NCBI GenBank assembly: GCA_033795365.1
Contig: JARYGU010000001.1
Span: 372,001-436,000 of the forward strand
Direction of reading: 5' to 3'
Source: JARYGU01 sp033795365
Lineage (GTDB): Bacteria; Pseudomonadota; Alphaproteobacteria; Rhizobiales; Rhizobiaceae
DNA: 64,000 nucleotides
Both the position numbers and the translations under genes were made by a program. The notes under the pieces are model-generated. The model was not told where the DNA came from. It saw nothing but the letters and a program-made list of their open reading frames with translations, and did no database searches. Each line of letters starts with the position of its first letter. The first letter of the stretch is position 1. Shown here piece after piece: positions 24,908-33,973 of the stretch.

Positions 24908-25812
24908 GGCAAAAGATCCCTCAGATGATAGTGGAATTTGCCGAGCTTGCCGCCGTAGTTTCCGGCGCTGATGCGCAGCGCACCGCGCTTCGGGCCGAGA
25001 TCGATGACGGCCTTCAGGCCTGCGCGCATGGCGGCAGCCACGGCATCGCTCGTCTCTCCGTCTATAACGACCTCCAGAACCGCATTGATCTCCGGCTCGA
25101 GCTCGCTCCTGACGACACCTCGAAGCGTCGGCGCGTAGGCATCGTTGGTGGTGGCCATGATGCCCTTGTATTTGCCGCCGACCTTGGAACCGGAGCGTAC
25201 GATCCCGCCGGGGAAGGGCATGATAGCGCCGGGAATCCTGCCTATCGCCTGCACCGCCCGCTCCGCCGCTCGCAACGCCTTTGCGAAATCCGCGGCAAGC
25301 AGCAGGAGATTTCCGCCGCCGACCGCCTGTTTCGTCATGCCGGTCTTCGCCTCGCAAAGGAATTCGCCGTCCATGACGGGCACGCGCCAATAGTGCCTGC
25401 CGCCGAACTTCTTCGATATCTGCCAACCGTCGCCGAAATAGCGCAGCGACGAGCCGAGATCGAGCGTCGCGCTTCCCTCAAGGCCCGCGAAGCATGCACT
25501 GCCGGGGGAGGTCAGAACACATTGGCCGAGGCGCGTTTTCAACTGCTTCTGCAGTTCCTCGGTTCCGGTTGCAAAGAGCATGACGCGGCATCCGGGCCGG
25601 CCGTCGGGAGTTCTCGATGCCGGAATATCGACATCGATGGCGGCTTCGCAACCGCAACCGATCACGGAGGTGGCGAAGCCGGTCATCGTGGTCGCCGCCT
25701 GGCGCGCCCATTTCAATGTCGGCGCGGTGATGATGATCGCCGTTGCGCGCATGCCGAAGGCTTCCGCGAAGGTGTCGTCTATCGCAATGCCGTTGCGGAT
25801 CAGCCGTTGCAT
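24904..25812 (-). CDS. fhcD: Formylmethanofuran--H4MPT formyltransferase (Fhc subunit D)
   Basis: 302 residues, homologous to archaeal Ftr. Transfers the formyl group between H4MPT and (methylo)furan. Typical stretches: IDDTFAEAFGMRATAI at the N-terminus, VIGCGCEA, FGGRHYWRVPVMDGEF, and GGKYKGIMATTNDAY. The start is the ATG overlapping fhcA by 13 nt; 19 upstream in-frame residues are fhcA in another frame. Full length. Confidence 0.95.
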   Translation of the reverse strand: MQRLIRNGIAIDDTFAEAFGMRATAIIITAPTLKWARQAATTMTGFATSVIGCGCEAAIDVDIPASRTPDGRPGCRVMLFATGTEELQKQLKTRLGQCVLTSPGSACFAGLEGSATLDLGSSLRYFGDGWQISKKFGGRHYWRVPVMDGEFLCEAKTGMTKQAVGGGNLLLLAADFAKALRAAERAVQAIGRIPGAIMPFPGGIVRSGSKVGGKYKGIMATTNDAYAPTLRGVVRSELEPEINAVLEVVIDGETSDAVAAAMRAGLKAVIDLGPKRGALRISAGNYGGKLGKFHYHLRDLLP

Positions 25813-27431
25813 GCGACCTCCGCAAACGGATCTTCTCTGGCGATCGCCGAATCCGGAAAGACGAACCAATCCAGCGACAGGCCGTATCGCTCCTCGTGAT
25901 AAGCCTGCATTCGCTTCACCATCCCCTTGTCCGGGGGAGGATTGAGGCGCAGCGCCTTGCCCCAGCGGTAGTGCGTGACGGAGCCGTCCTTCACGACCAG
26001 ATCGCCGTTCTTGAAGACGAGCGCCGCTTCCCGGAACATTCTGGCTTTGTCCGGACCTTTCCGATAGACCGCGACGTCGGCGATCGCACCGGGGCCGAGA
26101 TTGCCGCGATCCCTGAGGCCGAGCAATTTTGCAGGCGCGGAGCGTGTCATGATCGCGATCTCGTCGAGCGTGTATTCACGCGAAATCGAGGAAAGGGTCG
26201 TCAGCTCCAGCGCAGTCTGGTCGAGCTCGGCAGCTTTCGCATTTCGCGCATCGCGGCTCATCAGAAGTTCGAACAGATCCGGATATGCAGTGAAGGGCGC
26301 CCCGTTCGGATGATCGGTCGTGAAGAAGACGCGCCACGGATCCTCGATCAGCAGGAACAACTCCAGCCCGACGGCCCATTGCAGCGAACCATAGTAATCC
26401 TGGCGGTAACGATAGGGAACGATGCCGCCGCCGTTGCCGTCGCCATCCATGATGACGGACTTCTTCGGATTGGCATTCTTCATCCCCGAGAACTGCCGCG
26501 TCACATCCGAGGAGATCGTCACGGTCTGGCCGAACATCACCTGGCCGATGTCGATCGTCACGTCGGGATTGGCGTTGATCTGTTGCGCGAGGCGGGCCGC
26601 CTCGGACGAGAACCGCCGTTTGCCCTCGGTGCCATAACCATAGAACTGCAGATGGGCGAGATGAAGCGGCTGGCCTTCGCTCGCGGCGATGGTTTCGGCC
26701 GCCGTCGCCGCACTGCCGGCAATTCCGAGATTATTGGCATGAACATGGAGCGGGTGGGGAATGCCCAAACGTCCGACGGACGTCTGGAGCGTCTTGACGA
26801 TCTTCCGCGAGCTTACGCCATAAGCGGGAACGATATCGTCGAAGGAGAAGACCCGGACATTCTCTTTGAATGCGGCCGCCGCCCCTGCATTGATGACCTT
26901 CACGCCCAGGGCTCTCGTCGTTGCCACCGTCCAGCCGACATAATCGTCGATCATGGCGGAAGAGGCATTGTCCCGGATCATAGACAGGAGAAAATCGTCA
27001 TTGCCGAGGATTGCAAGCGTTGCCTTGTCGATGATCGGAATATCGGCAAGCTCCATATGCGTGTGGAGCGCGCTTGACGGCGACATGGCCGGCTCGACGA
27101 CGGTAGTGAAGCCCATTTGCGCATAGAGGCAGCCGGTTCGGAACGTCGACCATCCGGCATTGGAAAGCGGCGTATGCAGAGGGCGTTTCCGGTGCGCCGC
27201 ATTCTGCTCCGGCAGAAGAAGGCGCGCGGTATTCACGTTGCCGCCGCCGATATGGGAATGGATGTCGATCCCGCCCGCCATCACGACGCATCCGGAGACG
27301 TCGTATGTCTTGTCCGCGCGCCGCGAAGCGGGTTTCTCCACGACAATGCCGCCTTCTATCCAGAGGTCGCGCCGAACGCTCGGCCCGTTGACCGGATCCA
27401 CCACCTCTCCTCCGGAAAGTCGGATCAGCAT
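25800..27431 (-). CDS. fhcA: Formyltransferase/hydrolase complex subunit A
   Basis: 543 residues, amidohydrolase fold. This subunit hydrolyses formyl-methylofuran to formate. Metal ligands are visible in GGIDIHSHIGGG (H58, H60), HVHANNLG, LHLAHLQFYGYG and the late FTTDHPNGAPF Asp. The start MLIRLSGGEVVDP is the family N-terminus, seven bases inside fhcB. Homologous to FwdA/FmdA of methanogens; in bacteria the complex works in the oxidative direction only. Confidence 0.95.
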   Translation of the reverse strand: MLIRLSGGEVVDPVNGPSVRRDLWIEGGIVVEKPASRRADKTYDVSGCVVMAGGIDIHSHIGGGNVNTARLLLPEQNAAHRKRPLHTPLSNAGWSTFRTGCLYAQMGFTTVVEPAMSPSSALHTHMELADIPIIDKATLAILGNDDFLLSMIRDNASSAMIDDYVGWTVATTRALGVKVINAGAAAAFKENVRVFSFDDIVPAYGVSSRKIVKTLQTSVGRLGIPHPLHVHANNLGIAGSAATAAETIAASEGQPLHLAHLQFYGYGTEGKRRFSSEAARLAQQINANPDVTIDIGQVMFGQTVTISSDVTRQFSGMKNANPKKSVIMDGDGNGGGIVPYRYRQDYYGSLQWAVGLELFLLIEDPWRVFFTTDHPNGAPFTAYPDLFELLMSRDARNAKAAELDQTALELTTLSSISREYTLDEIAIMTRSAPAKLLGLRDRGNLGPGAIADVAVYRKGPDKARMFREAALVFKNGDLVVKDGSVTHYRWGKALRLNPPPDKGMVKRMQAYHEERYGLSLDWFVFPDSAIAREDPFAEVACNG

Positions 27432-28510
27432 GGCAGTGCTTCCTCCCGCCGGGGCAAAGCTTCCGCCAGCCGTGCGACGACGGCCTGAACGCCGGGAAGA
27501 TCGGAAGGAGCGGAGGCTTTCACCGCCGCCAATGTGCCCGTGCGGCTCGTATAGGCGACGCCGTCGCGATCGGTACCTGCCTTTCCGATCGCAAATGTCA
27601 CCGCCGCTCCATCGACCGGCCTTTCGGTCCTGGCCATTGCAACCAGCGGCAAGTTCCGCCTTTTGCGCGGCGGTGCTATCTCCTTTTCCGATACCCAGAG
27701 ATGCATGTCCGCCTCCTTCTCGTCCATCATCCGTTCCACATCGAAAAGCAATGGGTCATAGACCGGTTTGCCGGTAGAAAAGCATGTACGCGGCGGCAGG
27801 CCGGTCATCCATGTCGAGGCAAGCACCAGCCCCCAGGAGTCGTCGTCTGGAGGCAGGAAGAGACTGGTCGCGCGTCGCGTCTTGTTGATGTCGGCGATAA
27901 TGCCCTGGAGCATGACGAGGCTGCCGGCATCCTCCAGTCGCGAAAAAATGAAGACCGGAAACGCCGCTTTCGCAAGCGCGTCGCAGAACCGGTCCATGTT
28001 CGTCAGCGTTGTTGAGACCGATTTTCCGGAAATTCTTGCCCGCAGCACCGCGAGCATCCCGCCGAGCGGCAAATCACCGGAGGCGACAGAGACGGCCTTC
28101 GCACCGTGCGCAAACCGGTTGCCGCCCTTGCCAAGCGCCAGATGGAACCAGCGGCGGCTGCCGCCTGCGGCGAGATCGGGTACGGCGGACGCCAACGACC
28201 GGAGAAGTTCATCGTGAACGGCCGGGATGTCGCCGACGACGGCGATCAGGTCCGAACGCCTTCGCGCTTCCGTAGCCGTCGTGAAGAAACCTCCCAGTTC
28301 CGTGTAGAGGGAGACCCCATCCGCCAGATCCCGCCCGCGAACATGGTCATAGGCGGCGCCAGCCCGCTCGGCGAGTGCAATCAGGCTGCGGCAGCCGTGG
28401 ATATCCGAATCGATCGAAAAAACGGGGCACCGGCTCGAAGCCAGAAGTCTGGCGGCCTCCTCGACGGCGGCGGGCAGCGAAACAGCCTGGCTGCCAATCC
28501 ATGCAACCAT
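27425..28510 (-). CDS. fhcB: Formyltransferase/hydrolase complex subunit B
   Basis: 361 residues, related to FwdB/FmdB of archaea but without a recognisable N-terminal Fe4S4 cysteine motif (it starts MVAWIGSQAVSLPAAVEE), as expected for bacterial Fhc, which does not need the Mo/W redox centre. Conserved parts include CRSLIALAERAGAAYDH and GGFFTTATEARRRSDLI. First gene of the leftward fhcBADC operon; the gap to the pcd gene is 84 bases and may hold the promoter. Confidence 0.92.
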   Translation of the reverse strand: MVAWIGSQAVSLPAAVEEAARLLASSRCPVFSIDSDIHGCRSLIALAERAGAAYDHVRGRDLADGVSLYTELGGFFTTATEARRRSDLIAVVGDIPAVHDELLRSLASAVPDLAAGGSRRWFHLALGKGGNRFAHGAKAVSVASGDLPLGGMLAVLRARISGKSVSTTLTNMDRFCDALAKAAFPVFIFSRLEDAGSLVMLQGIIADINKTRRATSLFLPPDDDSWGLVLASTWMTGLPPRTCFSTGKPVYDPLLFDVERMMDEKEADMHLWVSEKEIAPPRKRRNLPLVAMARTERPVDGAAVTFAIGKAGTDRDGVAYTSRTGTLAAVKASAPSDLPGVQAVVARLAEALPRREEALPC

Positions 28511-28594
28511 TACACTCCGTAACTTTCTGGTGCCACCGCCGAACTTAGCTCTTTTTCGATAAATGTGAAGTCCGGGGAAATCGAAAAACGGGCC

Positions 28595-28990
28595 TCAGCT
28601 ATCGTATTTGATATATGCGAATCTCTGATCGGCGGGCGTGCCTTCAAGGCCGTGTCCTTCTGTCCCGGGTTGCCACTGAACGACCTCCTCGATCTTGCGG
28701 GCGAGTTCGAAATCCTTGTCCGTCACGCCCTTTGCCGCATGGTTCATCAGGAGCACCTCGACCCAGGCATAAGAGGCCTTGATATCGGGATGATGCCAGG
28801 CGGCCTCCGCTAGATGCCCGACGGTGTTGATGACCATCAAGGTGGATTTCCAGCTGTGCGTCTTGTATTTGCGCCTGATCCAGCCGTTCTCGTAGCGCCA
28901 GTGCGGCAGTTCCTTTTCCAGCTTCGTAACGATCTCCTCCTCGGAATAGACCCGTTCCTTCCGCCGGCCATCTTCATTTTCGGTGTTCAT
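28595..28990 (-). CDS. pcd: Pterin-4a-carbinolamine dehydratase-like protein
   Basis: 131 residues. The core WHHPDIKASYAWVEVLLMNH followed by KGVTDKDFELARKIEEV matches the PhhB/DCoH family, in which paired His residues dehydrate carbinolamine pterins. In H4MPT-containing bacteria a member of this family is linked to the methanopterin pathway, and the position between fhcB and mptG supports that. The N-terminal 25 residues are charged and variable. The precise pterin substrate is not known from sequence. Confidence 0.88.
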   Translation of the reverse strand: MNTENEDGRRKERVYSEEEIVTKLEKELPHWRYENGWIRRKYKTHSWKSTLMVINTVGHLAEAAWHHPDIKASYAWVEVLLMNHAAKGVTDKDFELARKIEEVVQWQPGTEGHGLEGTPADQRFAYIKYDS

Positions 28991-29020
28991 CGCGATTACT
29001 CCGTTTCCCTCGCCGCAGGC

Positions 29021-29048
29021 TTGCGTGATGCATAAAAAACGATAACAT
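29021..29048 (+). promoter_or_regulatory. Candidate promoter of the mptG-mtdB-mch-fae gene run
   Basis: TTGCGT (29021-29026) and TAACAT (29043-29048), spaced 16 bases, lie in the 98-base divergent gap between pcd and mptG. The position would start transcription about 30 bases before the mptG ATG. The -10 box is fair and the -35 box weak, so this is a suggestion. Confidence 0.35.
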
Positions 29049-29088
29049 AGCTTTGGGCCCGATTATCGAAAAGTTCAGAACAGAGCTG

Positions 29089-30078
29089 ATGTCGGATTCC
29101 GTCTCCATTCAAGTTCCCGGCCGCCTGCATCTCGGTTTTCTCGATATTCCGGGAAAAGCCGGGTTTCGTTTCGGAAGCATCGGCCTGCCGCTGGAAGGCA
29201 TATCCACCAAACTGACCATCTCGCGTGCGGACGAAACGAGCATCCACGGCAACGAGAGGCTCCGCATACTGGAGCATCTCGCCAAGCTGCGGCCGCGGCT
29301 CGGCATCCGCGATCACCATCGTATCGTCGTACACGAGACCATTCCCGACCACGCCGGCCTCGGCTCGGGAACCCAGCTGGCGCTTGCGGTATCGGCAGCA
29401 CTTCGGGTGCTGCATGGTCTGCCCTTCGATGTCCGCGAGGATGCGACCTTTCTCGGACGCGGCACCCGATCCGGCATAGGGATCGCCGCCTTCGATGCAG
29501 GCGGGCTCATCTTCGATGCCGGCAAGGGAAGGGACGACCGGACACCCACGGTCATCTCCAGAATACCCTTCCCTGGCGACTGGCGCATCATGCTTGTCTT
29601 CGATTCCCGCGCGCAGGGCATTCACGGCGAGGCCGAGATCGAGGCCTTTCGTGCCCTGCCCGGCTTTCCTGCCGAAAGCTCTGCCGCCATCTGCCGCCAC
29701 GCTCTGATGGGCATCATGCCGGCGCTTGTGGAAGAGGATATCGAAGCCTTCGGCCATGCGGTAACATCGATCCAGCGTGAACTCGGCAACTATTTCGCGC
29801 CGGCGCAGGGAGGGCACTTTACCAGCAGGAGCGTGGAAGAGACCCTGCACAAGCTCGCAGCCTGCGGCGCCGTCGGCATAGGGCAGAGCTCCTGGGGACC
29901 GACCGGATTCGCCTTTGCCAAATCCACGGAAGACGCCGAACGAATCCTGGCGGAAGCATCGCCGCTTAAACAAGGCACCACCGTCCGGATCGTCGGCGGC
30001 AGGAATCAGGGCGCGCGCATCACCCAAACAATGACGCCCCCGCAATTCGAACTGGAACACCATGGGCACCGTCATTAG
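29089..30078 (+). CDS. mptG: Beta-ribofuranosylaminobenzene 5'-phosphate synthase (H4MPT biosynthesis)
   Basis: 329 residues, GHMP-kinase fold. Joins 4-hydroxybenzoate or 4-aminobenzoate with PRPP, the first committed step to the H4MPT side chain. The GHMP loop DHAGLGSGTQLALAVS lies near residue 100, preceded by VPGRLHLGFLDIPG; the C-terminal block GAVGIGQSSWGPTGFAF is characteristic of this synthase. The start was set at the ATG giving MSDSVSIQVPGRLHLG; an in-frame upstream start would add 12 residues in the promoter region. First gene of a rightward run ending with fae. Confidence 0.93.
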   Translation: MSDSVSIQVPGRLHLGFLDIPGKAGFRFGSIGLPLEGISTKLTISRADETSIHGNERLRILEHLAKLRPRLGIRDHHRIVVHETIPDHAGLGSGTQLALAVSAALRVLHGLPFDVREDATFLGRGTRSGIGIAAFDAGGLIFDAGKGRDDRTPTVISRIPFPGDWRIMLVFDSRAQGIHGEAEIEAFRALPGFPAESSAAICRHALMGIMPALVEEDIEAFGHAVTSIQRELGNYFAPAQGGHFTSRSVEETLHKLAACGAVGIGQSSWGPTGFAFAKSTEDAERILAEASPLKQGTTVRIVGGRNQGARITQTMTPPQFELEHHGHRH

Positions 30079-30093
30079 AAAAGAGCAAGGCAG

Positions 30094-30990
30094 ATGAGCC
30101 GAAAAACCATCCTCCACATGCTCACACCGCTGAAGCAGATGAGCCCGTTCGACGTCAACATGGCGCTCGACGCCGGTTACGATCACGTCGTCCCCTATAC
30201 GGAGGTTACGCTTCGCGATGTCGGAAATCTCGTTCAGGATGCCATTTTCTCGCGGCCGCCGGATGCCGGTGTCGCTACAGGCATATTCCTGGCCGGCAAG
30301 AACGCGGAACTGGCGCTGGATATGCTCGATGCCGCCCGCAACGCGATGGTTCCACCATTCGAGGTTTCCGTCTTCGCCGATCCAGCCGGATCGTTCACGA
30401 CCGCGGCAGCCATGGCCGCAAAGGTGGAGAAGGCTCTGCAGAACCTGCACGGCCGCGATCTTTCCGAAACGAAGGTGACGATTTTCGGCGCCACCGGGGT
30501 TGTTGGGTTCTGCACCGCCGTCATTTGCGCAAGGGAAGGCGCGGCCGTGACGATCGTCGGCCACGACGGCATCCAGCGGGTCGAAGACATTGCTGCGGCG
30601 GTCAAGCAACGCTTTGGAGTGCCCCTTGAAACAGCCGACGGCTCGACCGAGGAGCGGAAAACCGAACTCCTGCGGGAAACGGAAGTCGTTCTTGCGGCGG
30701 CAAAGGCGGGCGTTCGGGTGCTCTCGGACAAACAGCTGGCTTCGGCAGCAAAGCTTCTCGTCGCTGCCGACGTGAACGCAGTCCCCCCAGCCGGCATCGA
30801 AGGCCTTGACGTGCATGCCAATGCGGAGCCGCTCGCTGCGACAAATGCCGTCGGCATCGGTCCGCTTTCCATCGGCAACGTCAAGTACAAGACTCAGGCC
30901 GGGCTGTTCAAACAGATGATCGGCGCTAAAAAGCCCATCATCCATGATTTCCAGGATGCCTTCACCCTTGCGCGCAACATCGCAAAATAG
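30094..30990 (+). CDS. mtdB: NAD(P)-dependent methylene-H4MPT dehydrogenase MtdB
   Basis: 298 residues. Oxidises methylene-H4MPT to methenyl-H4MPT. N-terminal domain MSRKTILHMLTPLKQMSPFDVNMA with catalytic-domain Lys/Asp residues, then a Rossmann domain with TIFGATGVVGFCTAV near residue 130. The C-terminal end NVKYKTQAGLFKQMIG is typical of MtdA/MtdB; among mptG, mch and fae the MtdB type is expected. AAGG precedes the ATG. It overlaps the next gene by about 35 bases. Confidence 0.94.
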   Translation: MSRKTILHMLTPLKQMSPFDVNMALDAGYDHVVPYTEVTLRDVGNLVQDAIFSRPPDAGVATGIFLAGKNAELALDMLDAARNAMVPPFEVSVFADPAGSFTTAAAMAAKVEKALQNLHGRDLSETKVTIFGATGVVGFCTAVICAREGAAVTIVGHDGIQRVEDIAAAVKQRFGVPLETADGSTEERKTELLRETEVVLAAAKAGVRVLSDKQLASAAKLLVAADVNAVPPAGIEGLDVHANAEPLAATNAVGIGPLSIGNVKYKTQAGLFKQMIGAKKPIIHDFQDAFTLARNIAK

Positions 30991-32095
30991 CCCGGCAATC
31001 CTGATTGCCGCTGTCTCGGGTCGGTCGCTGGCGGCGGCCGCCCGCCGCGCAGGCTATCGTCCTCTGGTCGCGGACCTCTTCAACGATTCCGATACGGTGG
31101 CGCTTTCGGAACGGGTAGCGCGCTTCTCCGGCAGCATCGGCGACGGAATCGACAAGGAGTCGGCCACCGAAACATTGCTTTTACTGACGGAGCACGAAAA
31201 GCCGGAAGCCCTCGTTTACGGCTCGGGTTTCGAGCGCCGTCCCGAGATCCTGAAAGCCTTCGAAAGACACTTTCCGCTCGCCGGAAATACGGCGAAAACG
31301 GTGGCGATGGTGAAGGATCCGGTGCTATTGGCGCAGCTCTGCCGGCAATCCGGAATTCCGCATCCGGAAGTCCGGCTCGATGCGCCGACGCGTTCGGCCG
31401 GCTGGCTGCGAAAGATCGGTGGCGGCGCCGGCGGGGCCCATGTTCATCATGCCTCGCATCCGCGTCGGCAGGACGGCTGCTATTTTCAGAAGTTCGTTCC
31501 AGGCCGCAGCATATCCGTTCTCTTTCTTGCGCAAATGGAACAGGCTCATATCGTCGGCTTCAGCCGGCAGTGGTCGGCTCCTTCCGCGCAATCACCGTTC
31601 CGCTATGGCGGTGCGGTGCGATTGACGAGGTTCGACAGGAAGAAAAGAATGCAGGTGCGTATGTGGCTGGACGCGCTGACCGCCGCGACCGGACTTGTCG
31701 GCCTTTGCAGCGCCGATTTCATCGACGGGCCTGACGGACTCCATCTTATCGAGATCAACCCGCGTCCCGGAGCGACGCTCGACATCTTCGACAGCGACGA
31801 CGCACCACTGCTGACCCAGCATCTGAACGCGGTTCGCGGAGAGGCGATCACCGTTCCCACCTATAGAGGTGCGGCAGCCTCGGCGATCGCCTATGCGGTC
31901 CGACCCATCCGGAACTTTCCCCCTGTGGAGTGGCCGGAGCTTACGGCAGATCACCAGAAACCTGGAAGCGCGCTCCAAGCCGACGATCCCGTCTGCACTG
32001 TGCTTGCAAGGGCGCATTCCGCCGCAGCGGCGGAACGGGCGGTGAAAAGCCGTACTCTTGCGATGGCTGCGTATTGGAAGGGGGAATTCCGATGA
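30956..32095 (+). CDS. ATP-grasp ligase of the C1 cofactor cluster
   Basis: About 379 residues. ATP-grasp fold: AKTVAMVKDPVLLAQLCRQ (ATP-binding start), WLRKIGGGAGGAHVH, YFQKFVPGRSISVLF, and the metal-binding end DGLHLIEINPRPGATLDIF. Similar proteins of unknown role (related to biotin-carboxylase-like carboligases) are conserved in H4MPT-using methylotrophs. A gamma-glutamyl ligation in methylofuran (MfnD-like) or H4MPT side-chain assembly is plausible, given the neighbours. The start is uncertain: ATG 30956 is used, ATG 30944 is also open; both lie inside mtdB. Overlaps mch by 4 nt. Confidence 0.82.
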   Translation: MPSPLRATSQNSPAILIAAVSGRSLAAAARRAGYRPLVADLFNDSDTVALSERVARFSGSIGDGIDKESATETLLLLTEHEKPEALVYGSGFERRPEILKAFERHFPLAGNTAKTVAMVKDPVLLAQLCRQSGIPHPEVRLDAPTRSAGWLRKIGGGAGGAHVHHASHPRRQDGCYFQKFVPGRSISVLFLAQMEQAHIVGFSRQWSAPSAQSPFRYGGAVRLTRFDRKKRMQVRMWLDALTAATGLVGLCSADFIDGPDGLHLIEINPRPGATLDIFDSDDAPLLTQHLNAVRGEAITVPTYRGAAASAIAYAVRPIRNFPPVEWPELTADHQKPGSALQADDPVCTVLARAHSAAAAERAVKSRTLAMAAYWKGEFR

Positions 32096-33051
32096 AGGAC
32101 GGACAGGCCTTTCTCAACAGAAACGCTCAGCAGATCGTGGACCGGCTCGTTGCAGGCAATCAGAGATTCGGCGTCGGATATAGTCGCGGCAGCCTGGGCG
32201 AACACTTGGTCGACGCCGGCGCAGCCTCGCCCGGCAGCATCGAGACCGGGCTACGCGTGGCCGAGATCTGCATGGGCGGACTCGGAAGCGCTTCGCTGAC
32301 GCTCGACCGTCATTCGGATCGCTGGCCGCTCAGCGTCGAGGTTCATTCCTCTCAGCCGGTTCTTGCCTGCCTCGCCAGCCAATATGCCGGCTGGCGGCTT
32401 TCGCACGGCAAGTATTTCGCCATGGGCTCGGGTCCCGTGCGGGCGCTGGCGCGCGTCGAGCCGCTCTTTGAAGAGATCGCCTACCGCGAAAGCGATGCGG
32501 CTTCCTCGGTCATCGTTCTGGAAGCGGAAAGCCCTCCTCCGCCTGCGATAGTTGAAAAAGTGTGCGAAGCAACCGGGCTGAAGCCGGATGCCCTGACCTT
32601 CATCTACGCGCCGACGCAGAGCCTCACCGGTTCCGTTCAGATCGTCTCGCGCGTGCTGGAGGTGGCGCTGCACAAGGCGCATGATCTGAAATTCCCGCTC
32701 CATCAGATCGTTGATGGAGTCGGGCGTGCTCCCGTCCCCGCGCCGCATCCCGATTTTCTGACGGCGATGGGCCGGACCAACGACGCCATCATATATGGCG
32801 GCCTCGTTCAACTTTTCGTCCGCGGCGACGCAACGGCAGCGCGCGACCTCGCCGAACGCCTGCCCAGCACGACGTCGCGGGATTACGGCCGCCCGTTCGC
32901 AGATATCTTCAAGGCGTTCAACGGAGACTTCTATGCGATCGATCCGCATCTCTTCAGCCCCGCCGAAGTGATCGTCACCGCAGTCGAAACCGGCGATACG
33001 TTCCGCGCCGGCCGGAGCAATATCGAGATGCTGGAGCAATCCCTTGGGTAA
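32092..33051 (+). CDS. mch: Methenyl-H4MPT cyclohydrolase
   Basis: 319 residues, full length. Hydrolyses methenyl-H4MPT to 5-formyl-H4MPT, the step between MtdB and Fhc. Typical blocks: NRNAQQIVDRLVAGNQ, GLRVAEICMGGLGS, HGKYFAMGSGPVRAL, TFIYAPTQSLTGSVQIVSR, and GRTNDAIIYGG. The ATG overlaps the upstream stop by 4 nt and is preceded by GGGGGA. An in-frame extension upstream belongs to the ATP-grasp gene in another frame. Confidence 0.96.
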   Translation: MKDGQAFLNRNAQQIVDRLVAGNQRFGVGYSRGSLGEHLVDAGAASPGSIETGLRVAEICMGGLGSASLTLDRHSDRWPLSVEVHSSQPVLACLASQYAGWRLSHGKYFAMGSGPVRALARVEPLFEEIAYRESDAASSVIVLEAESPPPPAIVEKVCEATGLKPDALTFIYAPTQSLTGSVQIVSRVLEVALHKAHDLKFPLHQIVDGVGRAPVPAPHPDFLTAMGRTNDAIIYGGLVQLFVRGDATAARDLAERLPSTTSRDYGRPFADIFKAFNGDFYAIDPHLFSPAEVIVTAVETGDTFRAGRSNIEMLEQSLG

Positions 33052-33973
33052 GCACGATTTGACAGACAAGATACTCGTCGTTTCCGACAAGCCGGACAGG
33101 CAGGTGAAGCAGTTGCGCGCCTCCTTTGCCGCCCTTGGGAAAGAAGCCGTCTTCTGCCCGCTCGCCGATATCGCCTTCGACACGCGCTACCCCTCGGGAA
33201 TAGCGATTCCCGCTTTCGACGGAGCTCTTCCGGCCGGCGTGATCGTCCGCTCGATTTCGTCGGGCACTTTCGAGGCCATTACCCGCCGGCTCGGACTCCT
33301 GCACGCGTTCGCCCATCTCGATGTTCCCGTGTGGAACTCCGCGAAGGCCATCGAGCGCTGCGTCGACAAATCCATGACGACTTTCCTGCTGGCGCAGGCC
33401 GGCGTTCCCACCCCGGACACATTCGCCCTGGAGGGGCTTGCAAACGCCCAGGCGGTCGTCACGGGCGAACTGCGCGACGGCCCTCTCGTATTGAAACCGC
33501 TGTTCGGCTCGCAGGGACGCGGCATCCGGCTTATCCGCTCCGTCGAAGATCTGCCGGATCCTGGGGAAATGGACGACACCTATTACCTTCAGCGCTATGT
33601 TGCGCGTGCAGGTCCGCCTTTTCGCGATTACCGGATATTCGTCTGCAACGGCGAAATCCTCGGAATGATGGAACGTTCGGCGGAAGGCTGGATCACCAAC
33701 ATTGCCAGAGGCGCAAAGGCAGCGCCCGTCACGGGTCCGGTCCGCCAGAAGCTGGAGGAGCTCGCACTGGCATCGTCCTCGGCGATCGGCACGGATTTTT
33801 CGGGAATCGACATCGTGCAAGGCCCCGACGGCAACTTCCTCGTCCTTGAGGTCAACAGCATGCCCGCCTGGGCGGGCCTGCAATCCGTCGTTCCCGTCCG
33901 CATCGCCGACCGGATCGCAGCCGCGATGGTATCGCGGATCGACCCCGAAATGGTCGAAAGACCTGCCGCCTGA
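33044..33973 (+). CDS. RimK-family ATP-grasp ligase (alpha-L-glutamate ligase type)
   Basis: 309 residues. RimK-type ATP-grasp: VWNSAKAIERCVDKSMTTF, GPLVLKPLFGSQGRGIRLI, FRDYRIFVCNGEILGMMER, and DIVQGPDGNFLVLEVNSMPAW with the terminal metal ligands. The family adds glutamates to proteins or cofactors, including MptN on H4MPT in archaea; addition of the glutamate tail of bacterial methylofuran or of H4MPT is a reasonable guess. The start is a TTG (33044) overlapping mch by 8 nt; another TTG five codons later is possible. Overlaps the next gene by one base. Confidence 0.85.
   Translation: MGKHDLTDKILVVSDKPDRQVKQLRASFAALGKEAVFCPLADIAFDTRYPSGIAIPAFDGALPAGVIVRSISSGTFEAITRRLGLLHAFAHLDVPVWNSAKAIERCVDKSMTTFLLAQAGVPTPDTFALEGLANAQAVVTGELRDGPLVLKPLFGSQGRGIRLIRSVEDLPDPGEMDDTYYLQRYVARAGPPFRDYRIFVCNGEILGMMERSAEGWITNIARGAKAAPVTGPVRQKLEELALASSSAIGTDFSGIDIVQGPDGNFLVLEVNSMPAWAGLQSVVPVRIADRIAAAMVSRIDPEMVERPAA

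Noticed and set aside
28996..30945. 649-codon open frame on the minus strand opposite mptG and mtdB
   Set aside because: Antisense shadow; both genes on the plus strand have full family motifs.
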